A DNA stretch of 15,026 bases from CAYYJM01 sp964471755 (GTDB lineage: Bacteria > Planctomycetota > Planctomycetia > Gemmatales > Gemmataceae). The stretch covers positions 1 through 15,026 of the forward strand of contig CAYYJM010000155.1 of assembly GCA_964471755.1 (NCBI GenBank), in the 5' to 3' direction. Under the pieces are notes generated by a model. The model made no database searches, was not told where the DNA came from, and saw only the letters and a program-made list of their open reading frames with translations. Shown here one piece after another: positions 6,558 through 13,184 of this stretch (positions within the stretch are counted from its first letter, which is position 1; each line of letters starts with the position of its first letter). A program made the translations under genes and the position numbers.

Positions 6558-8276
6558 ATGAACCGCATCGCTGTCCTGACTCTTCTCCTCGTCGCCGGTC
6601 CTCTGGCGGCCGAACCGGACGTCATCCTGCACAACGGCAAGATCGTGACGGCCGATGGTCAGTTCCGCATCGCCGAGGCCATCGCCCTGGAGAAGGAGAA
6701 GATCGCCGCCGTCGGCGAGAACGCCGCCATCCTCAAGCTGCGCGGCCCGAAGACCCGGGTGATCGACCTCGGCGGCAAGATGGTCCTGCCCGGCCTGATC
6801 GACTCGCACACGCACCCGGCCGGGGCGGCCATGTACGAGTTCGACCACCCGATCCCGGACATGGAAACGATCGCCGACGTGCTGGCCTACATCAAGGCAC
6901 GGGCCAAAGTCCTGCCCGAGGGCGAGTGGATCGTCGTCCGTCAGGTGTTCATCACCCGCCTCAAGGAACAACGATACCCGACGCGCCAGGAACTGGACGA
7001 GGTCGCCCCGAAGCACCCCGTCTTCTACTCGACGGGACCGGACGCGTCGCTGTCCAGCTCGGCCCTCAAGGCGAGCGGCATCGTCAAGGGCTGGAAGCCG
7101 AACGACGGCGGCTCCGGCTTTGCCGAGATGGATCCGAAGACTGGCGAGCCGACCGGCATCCTGCGGAACTGTTCGCGATTCGTCAAGGCGCACGCGCCGA
7201 GCGGTCGTCAGGCGACCGAGATGGACAACCTCCAGCGACTCGGCGAACTGTTCGCGGATTACAACCGGGTCGGCATCACCGGCATCATCGACCGCGCGGC
7301 CAGTTCCGGTTCGCTCGCCCGGTTCAAGAAGCTTCGCGATGCGGGCAAACTGACCGTCCGGGTTCGGGCGTCCTACTCGATCGGCACCGGCGGCGCGACG
7401 GAGAAGGTGCAGGAGTCGATCAAGAAGCTGGCCGACCACGCGCTCCGCAAGCCGGACGACTGGGTTCGCATCATCGGCGTGAAGATCTTCCTCGATGGCG
7501 GCATGCTGACCGGCAGCGCCTACATGCGGAAGCCCTGGGGCGTGAGCAAGATTTATTCGATCACCGATCCACAGTATCGCGGCGTGCTGTTCGTTTCGCC
7601 CGAGAAGCTGGCTGCCATCGTCGGCACCACGGTCGAGGCGGGGTTGCAGTTCACGGCCCACTCGGTCGGCGACGGAGCGGTACACGCCCTGCTCGACGCC
7701 TACCAGACGGTCAACAAGACGACGCCGGTGCGGCCGACCCGACCGTGCCTGACGCACTCGAACTTCATGAGCAAGGAGGCGGTCGAGTTGCTGCCGAAAC
7801 TCGGCGTTTCCATCGACGTTCAGCCGGCCTGGCTCTACCTGGATGCGCACACGCTCAACGCCCAGTTCGGCGAGGAGCGGTTGCGTTACTTCCAGCCGCT
7901 GCGGAGCATCTTCGCGACGGGCGGCATCGCCGGCGGCGGCTCCGATCACATGCAGAAGATCGGCTCACTGCGATCGGTGAACCCGTACGATCCCTGGCTC
8001 GGCATCTGGACGACGATCACGCGCAAGGGCAGGTCGTTCGACAAGCCGCTGCACCCGGAAGAAGCTCTGACACGCGAGCAGGCGATCCGGCTCTACACGA
8101 CGAACAATGCGTACCTGATGTTCCTGGAGGATAAAGTCGGCTCGCTGGAGGCGGGGAAACTGGCCGATCTGATCGTGATCGACCGGAACCTGCTGACCTG
8201 CCCGGTGGACGACATTCGCGGAACGAAGGTGCTGCGAACCTACGTCGGCGGCAAACTCGTCCACGAGGCGAAGTGA
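6558..8276 (+). CDS. Exported YtcJ-like metal-dependent amidohydrolase (amidohydrolase family 3)
   Basis: 572 residues. Residues 1-18 form a signal peptide ending LAA before EPD, so it probably acts in the periplasm. The small beta-sandwich half starts at 21 (DVILHNGKIVTADG) and returns at the C-terminus (VGSLEAGKLADLIVID at 527-542, then TYVGGKLV). The TIM-barrel part has the expected metal and catalytic residues. They are H84 and H86 in DSHTHP, K309 in VKIFLDGGM (equivalent of the YtcJ VKxFxDG lysine), H368 in FTAHSVGDGAVHALLDAY, H400 in LTHSNF and D463 in GGGSDHMQ. Family members hydrolyse amides or related C-N bonds (N-substituted formamides, imidazolones and others); the substrate here cannot be deduced. 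Length is normal for the family. ATG 6558 has GGAG eight bases upstream. It converges on the Uma2 gene with seven bases between the stop codons, and no clear terminator is present. Family call strong, substrate unknown. Confidence 0.92.
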   Translation: MNRIAVLTLLLVAGPLAAEPDVILHNGKIVTADGQFRIAEAIALEKEKIAAVGENAAILKLRGPKTRVIDLGGKMVLPGLIDSHTHPAGAAMYEFDHPIPDMETIADVLAYIKARAKVLPEGEWIVVRQVFITRLKEQRYPTRQELDEVAPKHPVFYSTGPDASLSSSALKASGIVKGWKPNDGGSGFAEMDPKTGEPTGILRNCSRFVKAHAPSGRQATEMDNLQRLGELFADYNRVGITGIIDRAASSGSLARFKKLRDAGKLTVRVRASYSIGTGGATEKVQESIKKLADHALRKPDDWVRIIGVKIFLDGGMLTGSAYMRKPWGVSKIYSITDPQYRGVLFVSPEKLAAIVGTTVEAGLQFTAHSVGDGAVHALLDAYQTVNKTTPVRPTRPCLTHSNFMSKEAVELLPKLGVSIDVQPAWLYLDAHTLNAQFGEERLRYFQPLRSIFATGGIAGGGSDHMQKIGSLRSVNPYDPWLGIWTTITRKGRSFDKPLHPEEALTREQAIRLYTTNNAYLMFLEDKVGSLEAGKLADLIVIDRNLLTCPVDDIRGTKVLRTYVGGKLVHEAK

Positions 8277-8283
8277 GACCGAA

Positions 8284-9234
8284 TCATCCGCCCGGTTCAG
8301 CGGGTGGAGGAAGGCGTGCCTCCAGTTCGCGGAGGCGTTCTTCCAGACGCTGACGCTCCAGGCGTTCCCGGGCCAGATCGGTTTCGGTTCGGCGAAGATC
8401 GGTTTCGGTTCGGCGAAGATCAGTTTCGGTTCGCTGGAGTGCGGCCTCGGCTTCCCGCCGGGAGGCAGCTTCGTGCCGGCGTAGATCGATCTCCTGTTCG
8501 AGTTGGGATTCCAACTCACGCAGACGCTGCTCGGCGGCCTCGATCTGCGCATGCAGTTCGGGGGCCTCTTCCAGCCGTACGCCATCGCGGTCGAAGACCC
8601 AGACACAGCCATCCTCGATGCCCAGCGAGAGAGTCAGCTGAGGCAGTCGAGCCCGGCCGCGCTGATCCTTCGGTTGCAGTCGATATCCCTGACCATCCAG
8701 CCGGAATACGAGCAGAGCAACCTGGTCGCCCAGGTCACCGGCCTGGCGATCAACGACGACGTAGACCGGCACCCCGGCCCGTTCGTAGAGGGCACGCTTG
8801 ACCTCGAGGTCATTGCGGCGTGTGTCGGGCGAGGTGATCTCGACCACGAGAAGGGGTCGGCCACGCTCGGCCAGAAAGAGCGTGCCCTGCGTTCCATCCC
8901 AATCAGGGACCTCGTCGATGAGCGCGACATCCGGCCCGAGCGGTTCGACGCCTCGCAGGTTGAAGTCGATGCGATGATCGGCAAAAACGTGGACTGCCGG
9001 GCGGTGGCGAAGAAACGTACGAAAAGCCTCGCGGAGGTAGAGCGTGTCGCGGAGGTGGGGATCACGCTGCACGACGAAGTCCTCCTCCTGAGGAAACAGC
9101 AGATCCCGCTCGGTCAGGGGCACCTTCCGTGTCGTTTCCTGTCCATCTGGACCGACTTCGCGAAGGTATCGCCAGCCGAGCCGAAACGGATCGTTCAGTA
9201 GGGCCACATCACCGGGTGGGCCGTGGTCACTCAT
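8284..9234 (-). CDS. Uma2-family endonuclease-like protein with C-terminal coiled coil
   Basis: 316 residues. Residues about 45-215 form a Uma2 (DUF820) domain of the PD-(D/E)xK fold. The visible active-site residues are D102 in GPDVALIDEVPDW, E132 in LLVVEITSPDTRRND and K146 in LEVKRALYERAGVPVYVVVD, with the usual YxxxGVPxYxxVD strand after it. Uma2 proteins are highly multicopy in cyanobacteria and Planctomycetes; their role is unproven. No signal peptide is seen, so it is probably cytoplasmic. Residues 222-308 are a charged coiled coil containing three tandem RRTETDL-type heptads (about 268-287), encoded by 21-bp DNA repeats. A start at 9267 is possible, but ATG 9234 has a near-perfect ribosome binding site. 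It is the last gene of the leftward cluster, 62 bases after the beta-helix gene, and may also be transcribed from its own promoter. It overlaps no neighbour. Confidence 0.88.
   Translation of the reverse strand: MSDHGPPGDVALLNDPFRLGWRYLREVGPDGQETTRKVPLTERDLLFPQEEDFVVQRDPHLRDTLYLREAFRTFLRHRPAVHVFADHRIDFNLRGVEPLGPDVALIDEVPDWDGTQGTLFLAERGRPLLVVEITSPDTRRNDLEVKRALYERAGVPVYVVVDRQAGDLGDQVALLVFRLDGQGYRLQPKDQRGRARLPQLTLSLGIEDGCVWVFDRDGVRLEEAPELHAQIEAAEQRLRELESQLEQEIDLRRHEAASRREAEAALQRTETDLRRTETDLRRTETDLARERLERQRLEERLRELEARLPPPAEPGG
8375..8437 (-). repeat. Three tandem 21-bp repeats within the Uma2 coiled-coil tail
   Basis: Copies lie at 8375-8395, 8396-8416 and 8417-8437. The first two are identical on the + strand (AGATCGGTTTCGGTTCGG followed by CGA); the third differs at a few bases. 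Each copy encodes one heptad of the coiled coil (RRTETDL type), so gain or loss of a copy keeps the frame and the helix register. The identity at nucleotide level implies recent duplication. Confidence 0.9.
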
Positions 9235-9239
9235 CCCAG

Positions 9240-9247
9240 CTCCTCCT
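9240..9247 (-). promoter_or_regulatory. Strong ribosome binding site deciding the Uma2 start
   Basis: On the minus strand AGGAGGAG precedes ATG 9234 by five bases. It is the best Shine-Dalgarno match noted in the window. It rules against the in-frame upstream start at 9267, which would place this site inside the coding sequence. Confidence 0.8.
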
Positions 9248-9265
9248 GCGCCTGGGCGAGGTGGC

Positions 9266-9294
9266 ATTCTACAGCAACCCGTATTCGGTCACCA
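9266..9294 (-). promoter_or_regulatory. Putative internal promoter of the Uma2 gene
   Basis: On the minus strand TGGTGA (9294-9289) and TAGAAT (9271-9266) are separated by 17 bases. The -10 element matches TATAAT at five of six positions; the -35 is poor (three of six). Transcription would begin near 9259, giving a 25-base leader that includes the strong ribosome binding site. It lies in the 62-base gap after the beta-helix gene, so Uma2 could be expressed independently of the operon upstream. Confidence 0.38.
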
Positions 9295-9296
9295 GA

Positions 9297-10727
9297 TCAA
9301 TGACGCGCCCGGTCCTCGCCGTTGCCCAGCCGGAGATTCGAGAACTCGTTCCCCCTGCCTCCGATAACTCGCAACGACGGCGCAGGCTTGCGCTCGGCCC
9401 GGTCGTCACGGATGACGGTGTTGCTCAGCGTGCAGTCGGTGCAGGTCTTGACGAGCAAACCAACGCCATCACAATCGAGAATCGTGCATCCCGTCAGGTG
9501 CAACCGCCGGCAGTGATCGAGAACCAACGCGGCCGGCTCCTGGCGAACCCCGGCCAGGTGCAGGCCGGTGAGCGTGCAATCCTCACAGTTTCGGAAGACA
9601 ACGCCGTTCTTCGCCTCCTTGCTGTTCCCATAATCGTAGCGGGGGTTGCGGTCGAGGTTATTCGGGCCGACGACCAGGTGCGTGCAATCCTCGGCGATCA
9701 GGTTGTGCGTGAAGGCCATCCAGAAGGTGTTGCCGGTGAGGGTCGCTCCGCGAACATCCTTGAGGGAAATGTTGTCCTGCACGTCGCTCAGGACGTTGCC
9801 GGTGATCGTGACGTGTCCCTCGCGGACGACCGGCTGCGTCTTGCTGGCCTTGCTCCGGCCGATGTAGCGGATGTTGGCCGAACCGGGCGATTGATTGTGC
9901 TGGATGGTGCAGCCCGTGATCGCCACCTCGGCGGTGCCCAGGACGCTATCCGAGCAGTCGATCAACACGTTGGCCGTCGGCGGTCCCTCCTTCGTCATGT
10001 TGCTTTCGATGTCGCAGGTGCCGACGTGCAGATTGCGGACGTTGCCTTTCCGACTCACGATACCGCCACCGGCGTTGTAACTGATGTGAGATCCAACGAC
10101 GTTGATCTGATGCAAATCCACGTCGTCGAGATAGAGGCCGATGCCGGCGTTCTCGTAGAAATGACAGTCCGAGACGATCACGTTTCGATTGCGTTCGACG
10201 AGATGGACCGCGTGCAGGGCCTTGCGGATGACCAGGCGAGTGAGCGTCAGTTGCATCGTGCCGACCGCCCGGATGCCGACCGCCTCCGGGTGCGTCCCGA
10301 CGATCTCCAGGCCATCGATCATCGGCGAACGTTGCCGTTCCCAGACGTTGGGCTGGAACGATTTCGGATCGGCCGTGCCCTTCATGTGCGTGCCGATGAA
10401 GTGGAACGCCGGCCCGGCTCCGGCCATGACGATCCGGGCGGTGCCGTCGCCGGACAGCGACACCGGACCGACCTTGTCGAGATCGATGACGATCGACCGT
10501 GTCAGCTTGTAGGTGCCGCGTGGGAACCGACCGACGCCGGCGTTGATGGCCCGCTGGATGGCGGCGGTGTCGTCGGCCTGGCCATCGCCGACGGCTCCGG
10601 CGGCCCGCACGTCGGCCGGGGCGCGGATTGGTTCCGCCTCACGCTCGGCCCGGATCAGGCCGAGCAGAGCGAGCAGACTCGCGCCGAGAGCAACCCCGAG
10701 GAGAAGCCGGCCGCCCGAGGGGATCAT
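9297..10727 (-). CDS. Exported right-handed beta-helix protein (pectate-lyase-3-like N-terminus)
   Basis: 476 residues. Residues 1-27 are a signal peptide (MIPSGG, a long Leu/Ala/Gly core, ending LIRA). Residues 38-76 carry the start typical of Pectate_lyase_3/glycoside hydrolase 28-like beta-helices: DVRAAGAVGDGQADDTAAIQ, then FPRGTYKLTRSI. From about 100 to 460 there are many short coils built of alternating small hydrophobic, Asn, Thr, Cys and Gly residues, such as VTITGNVLSDVQDNISLKDV, ATLTGNTFW and LHLTGCTILDCDGVGLLVKT. These are parallel beta-helix rungs, several with cysteine ladders. Such proteins bind or cleave polysaccharide outside the membrane; I cannot identify catalytic residues, so lyase, hydrolase and purely structural roles all remain open. 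ATG 10727 has GGGAGA six bases upstream. Only 22 bases separate it from the WD40 gene before it, indicating one transcript. Confidence 0.85.
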   Translation of the reverse strand: MIPSGGRLLLGVALGASLLALLGLIRAEREAEPIRAPADVRAAGAVGDGQADDTAAIQRAINAGVGRFPRGTYKLTRSIVIDLDKVGPVSLSGDGTARIVMAGAGPAFHFIGTHMKGTADPKSFQPNVWERQRSPMIDGLEIVGTHPEAVGIRAVGTMQLTLTRLVIRKALHAVHLVERNRNVIVSDCHFYENAGIGLYLDDVDLHQINVVGSHISYNAGGGIVSRKGNVRNLHVGTCDIESNMTKEGPPTANVLIDCSDSVLGTAEVAITGCTIQHNQSPGSANIRYIGRSKASKTQPVVREGHVTITGNVLSDVQDNISLKDVRGATLTGNTFWMAFTHNLIAEDCTHLVVGPNNLDRNPRYDYGNSKEAKNGVVFRNCEDCTLTGLHLAGVRQEPAALVLDHCRRLHLTGCTILDCDGVGLLVKTCTDCTLSNTVIRDDRAERKPAPSLRVIGGRGNEFSNLRLGNGEDRARH

Positions 10728-10749
10728 CGTCGGTCTCCCGGTTCAGGAC

Positions 10750-11832
10750 TCAGCCAAGGAACCAGACCTGGACCGCGCCGGCCATGTCGGCGGCGGCGAT
10801 CCAGCGGCCGTCTGGTGAAATCGCCAGAGCGTGGAGCCAGTCCTTGAACTGACCGCCACGCGATTTGCCGAGTTCCTTGACCAGCTTGCCATCGGCGATG
10901 TTCCAGACCTTGACCACTGTATCGCGTCCGGTCGAAAGCAGGTGTTTGCCGTCGGGGTGGAAGGCGAGGTCCGTCGCGCCGCCCTGGTGACCGGCCGACG
11001 ACTCCCGCAACTTCTTGCCGGTGGCCGGGTCGAGGAAGGTGACCTTGCCTGTGTCGGTTTCGCCGCCGCGAGCCACGGCCAGGATCTTACCATCGGGTGA
11101 GAAACCGGCCGCCTCGATGTACTGCTTCTTGAACAGATCCTTCAGATCGAACCGCATCGTTCCGGAGGTGGCGTCCCAGATCTTGACGCCGGTATGACTA
11201 CCCGAATCGAAGACGAGTGGCAGGCGTTCGGTCACCAGGGCCTGCTTGCCATCGGGCGACAGGGCCAGGGCCTGCACCCAGGTCGCCACGGTCCACCGGC
11301 GAATCTCCTTGCTGGCGGGTCGATCCCACAGAATCACCTGCCCCTGGTCGTCGCCGCTGAGGAGCAGGCCGTCATCGCTGCTGAGAGACAGGCCAGACAC
11401 CCAGTCCTTGTGGCCCTCGATGGTCCCAGTGCTGGCGACGGTCTTCACCTTCGCCGTGACGGCCGGCGGTAGCTTCGAGGAACCGCGGCGCTTGAGGTCG
11501 GCTCGCGTCTCGGCGTTCAGTTCGACCGTCTCCTCCGGACCCGCAGCGGCTTGCAGATCCCAGATGCGAATGGCGTGGTCGTAGCTGGACGAGAGCAGCG
11601 TCCGGCCGTCGCGCAGGGCGCGGAGCCGGGTGATGACATTCGTATGTCCGGCCAGCCGCAAGGTCGGTGACGGGACCGGGTCGGTGGCCTTTTCCGGCAT
11701 GGGCCAGGCGAGCAGGTCGCCACGGTTGTTGCCGGCCACGATGGTTCGGCCGACGAAGGCGACGCTGGTGACCCAATCGACGTCCCAGGGCAACGTCCAC
11801 GCGAGGCTGGCCTTGTTGAAGTCGGTCGGCAT
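10750..11832 (-). CDS. WD40-repeat seven-bladed beta-propeller protein
   Basis: 360 residues consisting almost wholly of WD40 blades. Seven can be counted by their closing strands: LLAWPM (about 40-45), HAIRIWDL, GQVILWDR, GVKIWDA, GKVTFLDPATGK, VVKVWNIADGK and AVQVWFLG at the C-terminus. Most are preceded by a GH and/or LxxSPDGxxL-type strand (GHTNVITRL, GHKDWVSGL, LALSPDGKQAL, GFSPDGKIL, GHQGGATDLAFHPDGKHLL, LAISPDGRWIA). The protein is thus a complete propeller with little else. No signal peptide is visible, so it would be cytoplasmic unless exported by another route. Propellers of this kind are protein-interaction scaffolds. It sits 28 bases after the DUF1501 gene and 22 before the beta-helix gene; WD40 genes next to DUF1501/DUF1549 genes are common in Planctomycetes. 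ATG 11832 has GGAGA five bases upstream. The partner is unknown. Confidence 0.9.
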   Translation of the reverse strand: MPTDFNKASLAWTLPWDVDWVTSVAFVGRTIVAGNNRGDLLAWPMPEKATDPVPSPTLRLAGHTNVITRLRALRDGRTLLSSSYDHAIRIWDLQAAAGPEETVELNAETRADLKRRGSSKLPPAVTAKVKTVASTGTIEGHKDWVSGLSLSSDDGLLLSGDDQGQVILWDRPASKEIRRWTVATWVQALALSPDGKQALVTERLPLVFDSGSHTGVKIWDATSGTMRFDLKDLFKKQYIEAAGFSPDGKILAVARGGETDTGKVTFLDPATGKKLRESSAGHQGGATDLAFHPDGKHLLSTGRDTVVKVWNIADGKLVKELGKSRGGQFKDWLHALAISPDGRWIAAADMAGAVQVWFLG

Positions 11833-11860
11833 GTCAGTCTCCAGGGCGAGCGACGATGGT

Positions 11861-13108
11861 TCACAGCAACGCGGCGATCGGCTCCGCCCCTTCGGGCGTC
11901 GCCCACACCGGACGCAGGCCGACGTGGTGCTTCGTCCGTGGGCTGATGCCCAGGGCCGTGTAAATCGTCGCGAACAGATCGCCCTCGGTGACGGGATTGT
12001 CCTTCACGTTCTTGCCGTCTTCATCGGTCGTCCCGTAGACGACGCCACCCTTGATGCCGCCGCCGGCCAGGACGATGGTCCAGGCGCGAATGAAATGATC
12101 GCGACCGGCCCGGTTGTTGATCGACGGCGTCCGGCCGACCTCGCCCATCCAGACGACGAGTGTGCTGTCGAGCAGACCACGGTTCTCCAGATCGAGCAGC
12201 AGCGACGACCAGGCCGGATCGAGAACGCCCATGTTGGCCTTGTGGCAGACGAAGTTGTCGGCGTGACTGTCGTAGTTTTCCTGGCCGACCTCGACGAACG
12301 CCACGCCGGCCTCGGCCAGACGCAGGGCCATGAAGCAGGCCTGGCCGAATTCCGTCTCGCCATAGCGACCCTTGGCCGTCTCCCACTCCTTCTTGACATC
12401 GAAGAGTTGGCGGGCCCGGAGCAGCCGCCAGGCCCGCTCCTTGGCGACACGATGGGCCTGGAACGGATCGGCCTTGTGTTCGACGCCGAACTCGGTGTCG
12501 AGCGAGCGCAGCAGATCGGCCCGTCGGGTTTCCGCCTCGCCCTTCGCGTACGGATCGGTGAACGACGGCAGTCGGCCATCGCGGCCGATGTGGAATGGAT
12601 CATACGCCGGGCCGAGATAGCCGGCTCCGCCATTGCCGGTCGAGCCCATGCGGATGAAGCTGGGCAGGTCGGCCGCCGGATCGCCGAGGAAGCGTGCGAT
12701 CATGGCCCCGATCTCGGGGTGCGGCATCCGCTCCGACATCTTGTAGCAGGTGTGCATGTGGTAGATGCCGTCGGGATGGTCCGGCGACTGCGTCCGCATC
12801 GAGCGGATGATGCCGAGCTTGTCGACCAGGCCGGCCATCTTCGGCAGATACTCGCACACCTGATAGCCGGGCAGCTTCGTGCTGATCGGCCGGAACGGGC
12901 CGCCGGTCGGTCGGCCGGGCTTCATGTCGAACGTGTCGATCTGGCTGGCTCCGCCGTTCATCCAGAGAAGGATGCAGCGTTTGCCGGTCTTCTTCGCCGT
13001 CTCGGCTGCGGCGTGCGTGTGGGTCAGGCCGCCCCAGTTGGGCACGACCATGCCGGCCGTCGTGCCGAGCGCACCGGTCAGGAAAGTACGACGATTCAGG
13101 TGGTTCAT
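11861..13108 (-). CDS. Tat-exported DUF1501 family protein (alkaline-phosphatase-like superfamily)
   Basis: 415 residues. The N-terminus has a twin-arginine signal (NRRTFLTGALGTTAGM, residues 5-20), so it should be exported folded, implying a cofactor or metal loaded in the cytoplasm. The DUF1501 domain fills the rest. Its hallmarks are LLWMNGGASQIDTFDMKPG (47-65), a Tyr/His-rich stretch near 116-122 (YHMHTCY), EVGQENYDSHADNF (273-286), VVWMGEVGRTPSINNRAGRDHF (318-339) and GGGIKGGVVYGTTDEDG (349-365). The D, H and G positions of the last three fit the metal-site strands of the alkaline-phosphatase/sulfatase fold, to which the family is usually assigned, but no activity is established. It lies 76 bases downstream of the DUF1549/DUF1553 gene, the standard planctomycete pairing. 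ATG 13108 has AGAGGGA five bases upstream. The length is ordinary for the family. Confidence 0.93.
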   Translation of the reverse strand: MNHLNRRTFLTGALGTTAGMVVPNWGGLTHTHAAAETAKKTGKRCILLWMNGGASQIDTFDMKPGRPTGGPFRPISTKLPGYQVCEYLPKMAGLVDKLGIIRSMRTQSPDHPDGIYHMHTCYKMSERMPHPEIGAMIARFLGDPAADLPSFIRMGSTGNGGAGYLGPAYDPFHIGRDGRLPSFTDPYAKGEAETRRADLLRSLDTEFGVEHKADPFQAHRVAKERAWRLLRARQLFDVKKEWETAKGRYGETEFGQACFMALRLAEAGVAFVEVGQENYDSHADNFVCHKANMGVLDPAWSSLLLDLENRGLLDSTLVVWMGEVGRTPSINNRAGRDHFIRAWTIVLAGGGIKGGVVYGTTDEDGKNVKDNPVTEGDLFATIYTALGISPRTKHHVGLRPVWATPEGAEPIAALL

Positions 13109-13184
13109 GATCGTCCCTCTTCATTCAGCGGCGGGGCTGTCCGCCGTGCGACGAAGGCCGCCGGGAGGCCGGCGGCGCAATGGG

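Noticed and set aside
8288..8307. Hairpin CCGCCCG/CGGGTGG between the convergent amidohydrolase and Uma2 genes as a terminator
   Set aside because: It is only seven pairs with one wobble, has no T run on either side, and lies inside the last codons of Uma2.
9129..10847. 572-codon + strand frame opposite the beta-helix gene
   Set aside because: The translation is dominated by Asp/Arg/Val/Ala without domain character. The opposite strand has a signal peptide, pectate-lyase-like start, beta-helix rungs and a ribosome binding site.
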